The notes: generated by a model not told the origin, from the sequence alone. A stretch of DNA of 64,000 nucleotides from Acidilobus sp. 7A (GCF_003431325.1 NZ_CP010515.1:1054001-1118000); one strand, 5' to 3'; shown: positions 44,801-54,747, numbered from the stretch's first letter. Numbers and translations: made by a program.

Positions 44801-46534
44801 TTGACTATCGAGAGAAACCCTAAGCCTGAGCCCCAGGAGCTAGTTCAAGCCTCCAGGGCAGCTCTTGGCCTTGAAGACCTTGACATCGTGATAAGGAGGG
44901 CGGAGGTGGTTGACGTCTGGGGCAGAAGGACCATGAGGGCTGACGTGGGCATAAAGGGAAGAATAATAGCGTGTGTCGGCGAGTGCAGGTCGCGCGCTAG
45001 GAAAGAGGTTAACGCTGATGGCCTCTACCTAGCCCCAGGTTTCATGGATGCCCACATGCACCTTGAAAGCACCTTCCTGGGCCCCTACGAGTTCTCTAAG
45101 GAGCTCGTGAGGCACGGCACCACCGCTGCCTTCGTGGACATACATGAGGTCGGCAACGTTCTCGGCATCAAGGGAGTTTACGCCGTGGCTGAGGCCTTCA
45201 GAGGCACGGCGCTTAAGGTGTTCCTTCTGGCTCCCCCCAACGTGCCCCCCTCCAGGAGGGTTGACGACATTGGGGGTGCCAGGATAAGCTACGACGAGGT
45301 CACGGAGGCCGCCCTCAGGCTCTCAGGCGTAGGCGAGGTCATGGACTTACAGTCAATAGTAGAGGGCGACGATGAGCTTATGGAGTTCGTGACGAGGATT
45401 TCCACCTCAACCATAGTGCAGGGCCATATGGCCGGCCTCAGCAGCGCCGAGCTGAACGCGTATGTGAGCCTTGGCATAAGGAACGACCACGAGGTCACCA
45501 CTAGGGAGGAGCTGCTTGAGAGGCTGTCTAAGGGCGTCTACCCATTCGTCAGGTTTGGCTCAAGCTGGAGGGACCTTGACAGGGTGAGCGACCTCGTCTC
45601 CCGCTACTCGCCGCTCATCCCCCTCGTTGCTGATGATATACATGCCCTGCACCTGGTCAGGGAGGGGCACCTGGACAGGGCTGTCAGAAGGGCAATAGAG
45701 CTCGGCGTCGACCCGCTGGACGCCGTAAGGGCGGTCACCCTGGCCCCGGCCCTGGCCTATGGCCTTGAGCCATGGCTTGGGTCCGTCGCCCCTGGCAGGT
45801 TTGCCGACCTGGTCCTGCTGAGCTCCATGGATGCCAGGCTTAGGGTTGTGCAGACCTTCATAAATGGCTCAGCGGTGGCCTGCAGAGCTCAGATAATACC
45901 TGAGGAGCTCAAGGCCAGCAGCGTTGACATCAACTTTATGCCGTCACTTGATCTTAAGGTGCCCATGGAGCGCGGCGTCGTCGAGGCTAAGGTTATTGAG
46001 CTCGTCAACGGCTCAAGCCTAACTAAGGAGTCCCTGGAGGCCGTAACCGTGGAGGGCTGGAGGATCAGGCCTAAGGGAAACCTGTCTGAGGTCCACGTCA
46101 TTAACAGGTACGGGAAGCCCTGGGAGGGCTCCGGCCTCCTAGGCCTTCGTGTCGAGGGCGCCATAGCCTCATCGGTTGCCCACGACACGCATAATATTGT
46201 GATAGTTGGGACCGAGAGAAGCTCTATGGAGGCCGCCCTGGAGGCCGTGAAGAGGGGAGGCGGCGGCATAGCCTTCGCGCTTCGCGGCGAGGTCAAGGCA
46301 CTCCTGCCGCTCCCAATAGCTGGACTCATGAGCGACCTGAGCTCTGAGGAGGTCGCCTCGAGGCTTGAGGGCGTCACCTCTGAGCTGAGCAGGGCGTGCA
46401 GCTGCGACGGTGACCTCCTGCTGAACCAGCTGCAGCTCCTGACGCTCCCTGTGATACCTGAGCTCAGGGTCACTGACAGGGGGCTCTACAGCGTCACCAG
46501 GAGGTCCTACGTGCCCCTGCTGGAGGTGCGCTGA
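44801..46534 (+). CDS. ade: Adenine deaminase
   Basis: The protein has 577 residues from the amidohydrolase superfamily. Metal-binding segments: FMDAHMHLESTFLGPYEF, FVDIHEVGNVLG, and VQGHMAGLSSAELNAYV, with IRNDHEVTTREE and VADDIHALHLV. The C-terminal domain (about residues 400-577) is typical of Ade. It turns adenine into hypoxanthine and ammonia. The start is TTG at 44801. Its stop is one base before the start of guaA, so the genes form a purine salvage operon. Confidence 0.93.
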   Translation: MTIERNPKPEPQELVQASRAALGLEDLDIVIRRAEVVDVWGRRTMRADVGIKGRIIACVGECRSRARKEVNADGLYLAPGFMDAHMHLESTFLGPYEFSKELVRHGTTAAFVDIHEVGNVLGIKGVYAVAEAFRGTALKVFLLAPPNVPPSRRVDDIGGARISYDEVTEAALRLSGVGEVMDLQSIVEGDDELMEFVTRISTSTIVQGHMAGLSSAELNAYVSLGIRNDHEVTTREELLERLSKGVYPFVRFGSSWRDLDRVSDLVSRYSPLIPLVADDIHALHLVREGHLDRAVRRAIELGVDPLDAVRAVTLAPALAYGLEPWLGSVAPGRFADLVLLSSMDARLRVVQTFINGSAVACRAQIIPEELKASSVDINFMPSLDLKVPMERGVVEAKVIELVNGSSLTKESLEAVTVEGWRIRPKGNLSEVHVINRYGKPWEGSGLLGLRVEGAIASSVAHDTHNIVIVGTERSSMEAALEAVKRGGGGIAFALRGEVKALLPLPIAGLMSDLSSEEVASRLEGVTSELSRACSCDGDLLLNQLQLLTLPVIPELRVTDRGLYSVTRRSYVPLLEVR

Positions 46535-46535
46535 G

Positions 46536-48089
46536 GTGTCGTGGAGCCCCTCACTTGAGCACGACACGGTGCTGGTGATAAGCTTCGGCGGCCAGTACGC
46601 CCACATGATATCTAGGAGGGTCAGGGACCTTGGCGTCTACAGCGAGGTGCTGCCCTACACGCTGGCAAGCGAGGAGGCTGTTAAGTCAAGGAAGCCCAAG
46701 GCTGTGATACTCTCAGGGGGGCCCAGTAGCGTCTACGAGCTCGACGCCCCGACCGTGGGGGACTGGGTGCTGAGACTTGACGTCCCCGTGCTCGGCATCT
46801 GCTACGGCCACCAGCTGATAGCTAAGCTGAGCGGGGGCTCCGTTGAGAGGGGTGTCGGGGAGTACGGCAGAACGAGGGTAGCCCTGGCCGAGAGGGACCC
46901 CATATTTGACGGCTGGGGCGACGAGGAGGACGTCTGGATGAGCCACTCCGACTACGTCGCCTCCGTGGGCCCCAGGGGCAGGGTGCTGGCCAGGTCCAAG
47001 GAGACGGGCTACGTAGCGGCCATGAAGGTCGGCGACAGGGTCTACGGGGCCCAGTTCCACCCCGAGGTGAGGCACACGGAGAAGGGGCTGAAGCTCATAG
47101 CCAATTTCCTCTTCAGGGTCGCCGGCGCCAGGCCCACGTGGAGGGTCGAGGACCTCGCCGAGAGGCTTATAGACGACGTCAGGTCCAGGGTGCCGCCGGG
47201 CGAGAAGGCCATAATAGCCGTCAGCGGCGGCGTCGACTCAACTACTGCCGCAGTCATAGCCAGGAGGGCGCTCGGCGACAGGGCGGTGACAGTGTTCATC
47301 AACCATGGCCTGCTGAGGGAGGGGGAGGCTGATGAAGTCCTCAGCTCCCTGAGATCCCTGGGCCTTGACCCAATTTACATAGACGCCTCCCAGCGCTTCC
47401 TGGGCGCCCTCAGAGGCGTCTCGGACCCTGAGCAGAAGAGGCTCGTAGTGGGCAGGGTGTTCGCTGAGGTATTTGAGGAGGTCGCCAGGTCCGACCCGTC
47501 AATAAGGTGGCTCGTGCAGGGGACGACGTACCCTGACGTGATAGAGAGCGGGGCCGAGGTTGGAGCCGACAGGATAAAGAGCCACCACAACGTCGGCGGG
47601 CTGCCGGAGAAGCTGGGCCTGAAGGTAATAGAGCCCCTCAGGTACCTCTACAAGGACGAGGTCAGGAGGCTCGGGCTGTCCCTCGGCGTTCCAGAGGGCA
47701 TAGTGCTCAGGCACCCGTTCCCTGGGCCTGGGCTGGCGGTCAGGATAATTGGGGAGGTCACTGAGGAGAAGCTTGCTACAGTCAGGAGGGCCTCTAGAAT
47801 AGTTGAGGAGGAGCTGAGGAGGACAGGGCTCTATGACAAGGTGTGGCAGGCCTTCGCTGTGGTGGGCGACGACAGGTGGGTCGGAGTCAAGGGGGACAGG
47901 AGGGCGTTCGGCTACATAGTGACTGTAAGGGTCGTTGAGAGTGAGGACGGCATGACTGCGGACTGGGTCAGGCTTCCCTATGAGGTGCTACAGCGCATAG
48001 CGTCGAGGATTACCTCAGAGCTGCCCCAGGTGACCATGGTCACCTACGCCATAACCACCAAGCCGCCGTCAACCATAGAGCCTGTCTAA
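46536..48089 (+). CDS. guaA: GMP synthase (glutamine-hydrolysing), fused
   Basis: The protein has 517 residues in one chain. The N-terminal class I glutaminase has GICYGHQLIAKLSGG (catalytic Cys) and GAQFHPEVRHTEKG (His/Glu). The PP-loop ATPase is IIAVSGGVDSTTAAVIARRA, with the C-terminal dimerisation domain and signature TVRVVESEDGMTADWVRLPY. It aminates XMP to GMP. Many archaea use split GuaAa/GuaAb, so the fused form is noteworthy. The start is GTG at 46536. It is followed by guaB after 16 bases. Confidence 0.96.
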   Translation: MSWSPSLEHDTVLVISFGGQYAHMISRRVRDLGVYSEVLPYTLASEEAVKSRKPKAVILSGGPSSVYELDAPTVGDWVLRLDVPVLGICYGHQLIAKLSGGSVERGVGEYGRTRVALAERDPIFDGWGDEEDVWMSHSDYVASVGPRGRVLARSKETGYVAAMKVGDRVYGAQFHPEVRHTEKGLKLIANFLFRVAGARPTWRVEDLAERLIDDVRSRVPPGEKAIIAVSGGVDSTTAAVIARRALGDRAVTVFINHGLLREGEADEVLSSLRSLGLDPIYIDASQRFLGALRGVSDPEQKRLVVGRVFAEVFEEVARSDPSIRWLVQGTTYPDVIESGAEVGADRIKSHHNVGGLPEKLGLKVIEPLRYLYKDEVRRLGLSLGVPEGIVLRHPFPGPGLAVRIIGEVTEEKLATVRRASRIVEEELRRTGLYDKVWQAFAVVGDDRWVGVKGDRRAFGYIVTVRVVESEDGMTADWVRLPYEVLQRIASRITSELPQVTMVTYAITTKPPSTIEPV

Positions 48090-48105
48090 GAGTTTTAAGC
48101 ACATC

Positions 48106-49539
48106 ATGGCCCGGCAAGCTCAGGTGAGCGGCATGGGCTTCCTCGGGAAGCTGCAGGGCGCCGAGAGGCTCTTCACGTTTGACGACGTTTACATAGTGCC
48201 CGGCAGGGCGCCGCTGGACCCAAGCAAGGTTGACGTCAGCACCAGGTTCAGCAGGCGCGTGAGGCTGCTGATACCGATATCCTCTTCACCCATGGACACC
48301 GTGACGGAGTACGAGATGGCTGTAGCCATGTCGCTCATGGGCGGCATAGGGGTCATTCACAGGAACATGCCCAGGGAGCAGCAGGCTGAGATAGCCAGCA
48401 GGGTGAAGAGCGCCCCGCCTGTGCCTACGTCGCGCATATATGTTGCCCCTGAGGATGACTGCGATAAGGCGTACGACTACCTCAGGTCCCTAGGCCTCAG
48501 GGACGCCCCCGTGGTGTCCCAGGACGGCAAGCTGGTCGGCCACGTCAGGGTCAGCTCCCTGAGGGGCTGCGGGGGAGGGCGCGTGGCACAGGTGATGGAG
48601 GCCCCGAGGCCGTTTGAGGTCAGGCGCCTTGAGGAGGCCCTGAGCTTCCTTGAGTCAGGCGGCTCTGACACTCTGCCCCTGGTGGCCGCGGGCTCCTACG
48701 TGGGTACACTCACCTTCGACTCCTCCCTGGACAGGGTTACGCCGTCGCTGGACAGCGAGGGCAGGCTGCTCGTGGCGGCCGCAGTCTCCCCCTTTGACCT
48801 TGAGAGGGCCAGGCTCCTCGACAAGTACGTGGACGCGCTGGTGACGGACGTGGCCCACTTCCACAACGACGAAGCCATGGCTGCCGCTAAGGCTATGGGC
48901 AGGGAGGTCTCAGCTGACCTCGTCGTTGGCAACGTTGGCACCAGGGAGGCGGCAGTTGACGCCCTGACCATAGTTGAGAGGGTGGACGGGCTCAGGGTTG
49001 GCATAGCTGGGGGCTCAATATGTACCACCTCAAGCGTCGGCGGCGCCTACGCCCCGGCCCTGTGGGCGGTTGCCGCCGTCAGGGACGCCCTGGACGAGCA
49101 CGGGGCCAGCGACATACCTGTGATAGCAGACGGCGGCATAAGGTCGTCAGGCGACATAGTCAAGGCCCTGGCCGCTGGGGCCTCGAGCGTGATGCTCGGC
49201 TACATGCTCGCCGGGACAGACGAGGCGTCAGCGCCGCTGATAAGGATCGGGGAGGCGGCCTACAAGCCCTACAGGGGGATGGCCAGCAAGGGGGCCATGG
49301 AGAGGAGGTTTGCAGTGGACAGGTACACGAGGGCCTCAAAGAGGGTAGCTGAGGGGGTAGAGGGCGTCGTGCCCTACAGAGGCTCAGTGATGTCGGTGCT
49401 CGCCGACCTCGTGGAGGGGGTCAAGGCAGGTCTTGGGTACGCCGGGGCCTCAAACATAAGGGAGCTCTGGGAGAGGGCCAGGTTCGGGGTGGCAGTCCCA
49501 AAGCAGGTGCCGGGGGAGCTCTTCAGGACTGGCCAGTGA
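48106..49539 (+). CDS. guaB: IMP dehydrogenase
   Basis: The protein has 477 residues. TFDDVYIVPGRAPLDPSKVD is the family N-terminus. A CBS-pair insert covers about residues 105-215. The catalytic loop reads GIAGGSICTTSSVGGAYAP, with the active cysteine kept but Ser in place of the usual Arg after CTT. DGGIRSSGDIVKALAAGA and EGVEGVVPYRGSV follow. It oxidises IMP to XMP with NAD. It is the last gene of ade-guaA-guaB. Its final 40 codons are duplicated at 54613. Confidence 0.93.
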   Translation: MARQAQVSGMGFLGKLQGAERLFTFDDVYIVPGRAPLDPSKVDVSTRFSRRVRLLIPISSSPMDTVTEYEMAVAMSLMGGIGVIHRNMPREQQAEIASRVKSAPPVPTSRIYVAPEDDCDKAYDYLRSLGLRDAPVVSQDGKLVGHVRVSSLRGCGGGRVAQVMEAPRPFEVRRLEEALSFLESGGSDTLPLVAAGSYVGTLTFDSSLDRVTPSLDSEGRLLVAAAVSPFDLERARLLDKYVDALVTDVAHFHNDEAMAAAKAMGREVSADLVVGNVGTREAAVDALTIVERVDGLRVGIAGGSICTTSSVGGAYAPALWAVAAVRDALDEHGASDIPVIADGGIRSSGDIVKALAAGASSVMLGYMLAGTDEASAPLIRIGEAAYKPYRGMASKGAMERRFAVDRYTRASKRVAEGVEGVVPYRGSVMSVLADLVEGVKAGLGYAGASNIRELWERARFGVAVPKQVPGELFRTGQ

Positions 49540-49540
49540 G

Positions 49541-50515
49541 CTACCTCTCCACGAGCCTCCCATCCCTGTAGAGGTTGTACCTGGTCACCTCAAAGGCGAC
49601 CGTGTCCCCGACGTTGTAGGGCTCACGGCTGAGCAGGATTATTGAGGACTCGCCGTAGTCGCACATGAGGTACCTGAGCTCCCCGACCACCTCAAGCGAG
49701 TAGACCTGGCACTTGAGGTTGCCCCTGCCAACCTCTATCCACTCCGGCCTGAAGCCCACTTCAAACCCCTCCTTGCCGACAATTTCGCCCGGCAGGAAGT
49801 TCATTGGGTGGTCGCCTATGAACTGGGCGACCCACTTGGTCGTGGGCCTCTCGTAGAGCTCAAGTGGGGTTCCAACCTGCTCGAAGACACCGTTGTGAAG
49901 CACAGCTATCCTGGTCGCCATGCTCATGGCCTCCTTCTGGTCGTGGGTGACGTAGACGAAGGTCTTCTTCAGCTCCATGTGTATCCTCTTCAGCTCCCCC
50001 CTGGCTATAGCCCTCATCCTGGCGTCAAGGTTGCTCAGGGGCTCGTCCAGCAGGAAGAAAGCCGGATCTCTAACTATGGCCCTAGCCAGGGCCACCCTCT
50101 GCTGCTGGCCCCCGCTTATCTGCGTCACGTTCTTATATAGTATGTCCGTTATGTTAAGAAGCTTGGCCACCTGCTGGACCCTCCTCTCAATCTCGTCCTT
50201 AGGGTAGTGTCTCATCTTGAGTGGGAACGCTATGTTATCATGCACGTTCATGTTCGGGTAGAGGGCGTAGCTCTGGAAAACCATCGCTATGTTCCTCTTC
50301 TCCGGCGGCAGGTTCGTAATGTCCTTGCCGTCGACTATGATCTTGCCGCTGTCAGGCCTCTCTATGCCTGCTATCACCTTAAGCAGCGTCGACTTACCAG
50401 CGCCGCTGGGGCCCAGCACAACGAAGAACTCGCCGTCCTCTATCTTCTGCGTTATGCCGTTAAGCACAACTGTGCTCCCGTACCTCTTAGTTATGTTGAC
50501 AAGCTCAATCGTCAT
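49541..50515 (-). CDS. Sugar ABC transporter ATPase (MalK/MsmX type)
   Basis: The protein has 324 residues from the ATG at 50515; the longer frame lies inside the permease gene. Walker A is VLGPSGAGKSTLLKV, the Q-loop FQSYALYPNMNVHDNIAF, the signature ISGGQQQRVALARA, Walker B AFFLLDEPLSNLD and the H-loop YVTHDQKEAM. A TOBE/regulatory domain follows residue 240 (EVGFRPEWIEVGRGNLKCQV). Its start overlaps the permease stop. The last 61 codons are repeated in decayed form at 54748-54930. Confidence 0.95.
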   Translation of the reverse strand: MTIELVNITKRYGSTVVLNGITQKIEDGEFFVVLGPSGAGKSTLLKVIAGIERPDSGKIIVDGKDITNLPPEKRNIAMVFQSYALYPNMNVHDNIAFPLKMRHYPKDEIERRVQQVAKLLNITDILYKNVTQISGGQQQRVALARAIVRDPAFFLLDEPLSNLDARMRAIARGELKRIHMELKKTFVYVTHDQKEAMSMATRIAVLHNGVFEQVGTPLELYERPTTKWVAQFIGDHPMNFLPGEIVGKEGFEVGFRPEWIEVGRGNLKCQVYSLEVVGELRYLMCDYGESSIILLSREPYNVGDTVAFEVTRYNLYRDGRLVER

Positions 50516-51333
50516 CAGGCCGCCCCCTTGAGGCCACCAGAGATGTACTGTCCCTTGAGGTACCTCTGGAGGCCATAAGTTAATATTATTACCGGCACGG
50601 TGAAGACGACAGAGAAGGCGGCGCCGGCCAACAGGTTTCCCCTGGTGATGTCCGTGTAGATTGTCACGGGGAGCGTAGAGTGATAGGGCATCAGGAGTAT
50701 GGCGTAGGTGAACTCGTCCCATGAGAACATCCATGATATTAAGTAGGCTGCCGCTATCCCGGGCGCCGAGTTTGGAAGGAGCACGTAGCGGAGCCTGTTG
50801 AACAAGTTCGCCCCATCTATCATGGCCTGGTGCTCCAGGTCCCTCGGTACGGCTGAGAAGGTGCCCTGAAGTATCAGGGTGGCCAGCGGCAGGGTCACCA
50901 GGGTCTGGGCTAGGGCCAGGCCCACCACCGTCTCGTAGAGCCCCGCCCTGATGAACTGCACGGCTATCGGTATGCCTATAATCACCCCTGGCATTATGTT
51001 TGTCAGCAGTATCAGCACGAGCACAGGGTAGGAGAGCCTGGAGGGCAACCTGCTGAGCCCGTAGCCCGCTGGTATCGCGAGGGCCAGAGTTATGAGGCCC
51101 ACCAGCGTCGCCGTCTCAACGCTCTTCAGGAATGGGTCTATGAAGGCGGTGCCGCTGAGCGCGGCAACCAGGTTGGCCAGGGTCAGCTCCTTAGGCACTA
51201 GGGGCGGGTAGGTAGATATTAGCGTATACTTGGGCGGCTGGAAAGCTATGAGTATCAGTATGTAGAGCGGGAACAGGAAGAGGGCGGAGAGCAGCCCAGC
51301 AGCCACGTATATTAGGGCCCTTGACGCCCTCAC
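50515..51333 (-). CDS. Sugar ABC transporter permease (MalG type)
   Basis: The protein has 272 residues with six membrane helices. The EAA loop EHQAMIDGANLFNRLRYVLL followed by PNSAPGIAAAYLI couples to the ATPase. It forms the channel with the MalF-type partner. The ATG overlaps the upstream permease stop by four bases. It belongs to the import operon SBP-MalF-MalG-MalK, read leftward. Confidence 0.95.
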   Translation of the reverse strand: MRASRALIYVAAGLLSALFLFPLYILILIAFQPPKYTLISTYPPLVPKELTLANLVAALSGTAFIDPFLKSVETATLVGLITLALAIPAGYGLSRLPSRLSYPVLVLILLTNIMPGVIIGIPIAVQFIRAGLYETVVGLALAQTLVTLPLATLILQGTFSAVPRDLEHQAMIDGANLFNRLRYVLLPNSAPGIAAAYLISWMFSWDEFTYAILLMPYHSTLPVTIYTDITRGNLLAGAAFSVVFTVPVIILTYGLQRYLKGQYISGGLKGAA

Positions 51334-52154
51334 CTTCCCCTCACCCTAAGTATGAGCACCAGGAAGGCAAGTATGAACACCAGGAGTATCGTGGCGGCGG
51401 CCAGTGAGGGTCCAACGGCTGGGAAGCTCGTCGTATAGAGCTCATAGGTTAGGGTCGTCAGGAGCGGCGGGTGGTAGCCTATGAGTATCAGCGGCAGGGC
51501 GAATATGTTGAACTCCTGTACGCCCCTAATTATTAGGGCTATCGCTATGAACTCCCTCAGGTTTGGCAGAGTAACGTAGAAGAACCTCCTTATGGGCCCA
51601 GCGCCGTCCACGGCAGCCGCATAGTAGAGGTCCTGGGGTATCGCTGTCATGCCTGCCAACAGTATGAGGGCAACTATGGGCGTGTTCTTCCAGGCGTCGG
51701 AGAGTATGACGACCAGGAGGGACATGGCGTCGTTAGCGTACCAGTTTATTCCCCTAAGCCCGAACAGGTGGAGTATTGAGTTCGCGTAGCCGCCTGTCAC
51801 CTCGAATATGAAGCTGAAGGTCACAGCTGCGACGACAGTGGCCACACCCATGGGTGTTATCATTATCGTGGAGACGGCCCTCTTGCCCTTGAACTCCTTC
51901 GTGAGGAGGCTGGCCACCGCGAGTGCTAGGGCCAGCTGCACGACCAGGGCGCCCACGGTGACTATTATGGTGTCAACTACGGCTTCGCCTAAGCCCACGG
52001 ACTCGAGGAACCTGTAATAGTAGAGAGAGAACCTGCCGTTAGGAAGCACAAAGCTGGAGTAAACAGCCCTAAAGGCTGGGTACACCACGAAAAAGGCTAT
52101 GTACGCTAGAGCTGGGACTACTAGAAGAAAAAATCTAAGCTCGTCGCGCCTCAT
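51330..52154 (-). CDS. Sugar ABC transporter permease (MalF type)
   Basis: The protein has 274 residues with six membrane helices. The EAA loop is DLYYAAAVDGAGPIRRFFYV followed by TLPNLREFIAIALIIRG. The periplasmic MalF extension seen in E. coli is absent, as in other archaea. It follows the binding protein gene after 19 bases. Confidence 0.94.
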   Translation of the reverse strand: MRRDELRFFLLVVPALAYIAFFVVYPAFRAVYSSFVLPNGRFSLYYYRFLESVGLGEAVVDTIIVTVGALVVQLALALAVASLLTKEFKGKRAVSTIMITPMGVATVVAAVTFSFIFEVTGGYANSILHLFGLRGINWYANDAMSLLVVILSDAWKNTPIVALILLAGMTAIPQDLYYAAAVDGAGPIRRFFYVTLPNLREFIAIALIIRGVQEFNIFALPLILIGYHPPLLTTLTYELYTTSFPAVGPSLAAATILLVFILAFLVLILRVRGR

Positions 52155-52173
52155 TCAGGACCCCTCATCTGGC

Positions 52174-53526
52174 CTAAGGCACGTAGAGCGGCGCGAAGTA
52201 GCCCTCCTCGTACTCCTGCGCCACGGTGACATTGTAGGTGGTCTTAAGGTAGTTGTACATCTGCTGGTTGTAATAGCTCAGTATGCTCGGTATCTGGCTG
52301 TAGGGCGCGTGGTCGACTATTATCTTAGTGAAGGCCTCATCGGCCAGGGTGTTCCACTCGGTCTGCCACGCTACTGGCAGCCTGAAGAACGGGTACTTGA
52401 GCGCCTGCTCCAGGGCGGTGTAGATGCCGCTTATGTTTGAGGGCAGGTTCTGGTACGCCAGCTCGTTCACGGCCGGCCAGCTGAGTAGCTCTATGAACTG
52501 CCTCTGGACCTGTGGCGACAGCAGGAACTGGGCGAACTCCAGGAGCGTTTGTATGTGCGTTGCTGTCTTAGGTATGGCCAGCACATCACCCCCCACCAGG
52601 TGGTCGTTGTTGACTGGCCCTGAGGGGCCTGGGTAGAAGCTTATGTTGTTCTGGGCGCCGGCTGGCACTATGTAGGTCGACCATATGTAGGGCCACTGGT
52701 AGTCCAGTATGAAGTAGGCGCCTTCCAGCAGCCCCTTGTAGCTGCCCCAGTAGCCGTGTATGTACTCAGGCGCGAAGTACTGCGAGAGGTTGTAGAGGAA
52801 CTCGAAAGCGTAGACGTCGCCAGAGTCGTTGAAGAGCAGCGGGTTGCCGCCCGCCTGGACCATCCACTGGTAGAGCTCTGTTGCCGTGCTGGCGCCGCCG
52901 TGGCCCTGGAACATCACTGGCTTAATGCCAGTCTTGTTGTATATCAGCTCGGCGTCGTAGAGCAGCTCGCTCCAGTTCTGGGGGGAGGGTATGCCGAGCT
53001 TCTTGAAGAGCGTGGCGTTGTAGAAGACCAGGGGCACGTTGGCCCTCAGCGGCACGAAGTATATGGCGTGGAACACGTGGGTCTCGTACTCAACTATCGA
53101 CTTCATAGAAGGTATAAGCGAAACGTTTGACAGCAGCTCGTTCACGTAGGGCGTCAGGTTCAGCAGGTAGCCGCCGTATATCAGCTCCCCTATCACCATG
53201 TTGTCCTCGCCTATTATCACGGGCTCCCTCTTGTTGGCCTGGACCAGCGCCTCCACGTCACTAGCTATCTCGCTGGCGCTGGCGTCTATGTAGTCAATCT
53301 TTACGTTAGGGTGCGTCTTCTCGAACTCGGGCAGAATCTTGGTCTCAAAGACCTGGGCCTCTGTCGGTGATAGGTCGTCATAATAAGTAATCGTGATCAC
53401 CTTTGTGGGGTGGTAAGTGGCCACGAAGACGCCAGCGACTACGGCAACTATGACCACCACAATTATTACGGCCAAGACCGTGGTTGAGACAGACCTCCGA
53501 CTACCTTTATCCCTAGTTGCATGCAT
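52174..53526 (-). CDS. Sugar ABC transporter substrate-binding lipoprotein/membrane-anchored protein
   Basis: The protein has 450 residues in the family 1 solute-binding class. An N-terminal membrane anchor (VSTTVLAVIIVVVIVAVVAG) has no lipobox cysteine, so it is probably held by this helix or by signal-peptide processing. Sugar-binding features include IDYIDASASEIASDVEALVQ, KTGIKPVMFQGHGG and YQWMVQAGGNPLLFNDSGDV. The ligand is probably glucose, maltose or a related oligosaccharide. GAGGTG precedes the ATG, and TATA-like ATTTAAACCC lies about 50 bases upstream. Confidence 0.9.
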   Translation of the reverse strand: MHATRDKGSRRSVSTTVLAVIIVVVIVAVVAGVFVATYHPTKVITITYYDDLSPTEAQVFETKILPEFEKTHPNVKIDYIDASASEIASDVEALVQANKREPVIIGEDNMVIGELIYGGYLLNLTPYVNELLSNVSLIPSMKSIVEYETHVFHAIYFVPLRANVPLVFYNATLFKKLGIPSPQNWSELLYDAELIYNKTGIKPVMFQGHGGASTATELYQWMVQAGGNPLLFNDSGDVYAFEFLYNLSQYFAPEYIHGYWGSYKGLLEGAYFILDYQWPYIWSTYIVPAGAQNNISFYPGPSGPVNNDHLVGGDVLAIPKTATHIQTLLEFAQFLLSPQVQRQFIELLSWPAVNELAYQNLPSNISGIYTALEQALKYPFFRLPVAWQTEWNTLADEAFTKIIVDHAPYSQIPSILSYYNQQMYNYLKTTYNVTVAQEYEEGYFAPLYVP

Positions 53527-53666
53527 ACAGAAACACCTCGCCGCCCACTGGTTCCTTTTCTCTGCACAAAGGGTTTAAATTCGCATTTGCCCCACTAATT
53601 TCTACTCAAAACAGTAAAGCTTGAGCGTCAGGTTAGCGTTAAATAGGCCAAGGGCCCAGACATGCG

Positions 53667-54614
53667 GTGCTAGGTCTGGGCTGGCCCGTAGACCTCTCAT
53701 CCGGCCTCCTTCTGACCCTCGCCAGCTTCGCCGCCCTCAGGGACTCACTAGAGGCCCTTGGCTTCAAGTTAAGGCTCAGCGCTGGCGCCCTAGGCTCCGT
53801 GATAACGCCCGTGCTGACCTCCATGCCCAAGCTTATGGTGGTCCTCTGCTCAATTGCAGCGTACGGGAGGGCTGGCGGCTACGACGTGACCGAGGGCACG
53901 GTGATAGGGAGCCCTTTTGTAGTGTCAGCGCTCGCGCTGTCGGCTCTCATACTCGTGACCGGCGCTGTCAGAGGACGCCGCTCAGGGGCGACGGGTCCCT
54001 CGTGAGGTCCTTCATGGCGTTCGCGGCAATATTCCCAAGCGTCGCGCTGCCCTCCCTGCTCTACGACCTCAGGGTCAAGTACGCTGTGGCGCTGCCTGCT
54101 GGCCGCGCTCTATGTAATCTTCGCGATATTACAAGTCGGCTCGGGCGGAGGGCTCGAGGAGGGAGGCCGTGGGAGCAGGTCGCTTAAAGTCACGGCCGCG
54201 CAGCTGGCCCTCTCGGCCGCAGGCATCTACGTGGGCTCAGGGCTGCTCGTGGGCGAGGTCCTGGGCCTCTCCGAGCTCGTCAGCGCGTCGCCCCTTGAGG
54301 TCTCCATACTGATAGTCCCAGCCGCCACGGCTCTGCCAGAGTCCATAGTGGCGCTTCTCTGGGAGCTCAGGGGCGCGCGAGCTTGCAGTAAGGGCCCTCA
54401 TGGGCGAGACTCTGTTGTACGCCACCGTATACCCCCTGCGATAGGCATTATTGCTGCGCCATGGAGGCTTGACCTCCCAGCCCTAGAGGCTGTAGCGGGC
54501 ACCGAGGCCGCCGTCCTGGCAGCGTCACTGAAGCTGTCCAGGGGCGGCCTCAGCTGGAGGACCGCGGCGGTCGGCCTGAGCGGGCTCGTTATCTACACAC
54601 TTCTCCTGTGCTGA
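53667..54614 (+). pseudogene. Decayed copy of the cation/Ca2+ exchanger gene
   Basis: This parallels 55084-56067 along its whole length but is broken by several frameshifts. First frame: LEALGFKLRLSAGALGSVIT, PVLTSMPKLMVVLCS. Second: FMAFAAIFPSVALPSLLYDL. Third, from 54231: VGSGLLVGEVLGL, SPLEVSILIVPAATALPESI, and IPPAIGIIAAPWRLDLPALE. It is clearly a dead paralogue from a tandem duplication. Its stop overlaps the start of a duplicated guaB end. Confidence 0.85.
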
Positions 54615-54735
54615 CCTCATCGAGGGCATAAGGGCAGGTCTTGGGTACGCCGGGGCCTCAAACATAAGGGAGCTCTGGGAGAGGGCCAGGTTCGGGGTGG
54701 CAGTCCCAAAGCAGGTGCGGGGGAGCTCTTCAGGG
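54613..54735 (+). pseudogene. Duplicated 3' fragment of guaB
   Basis: It encodes DLIEGIRAGLGYAGASNIRE and continues through LWERARFGVAVPKQV, matching the guaB end at 49408-49539. Positions 54633-54718 are identical base for base to 49425-49510 (86 nt). One base is then missing at the GGGGG run. The fragment has no start and cannot make an enzyme. Confidence 0.85.
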
Positions 54736-54747
54736 TGGGCCAATAAC

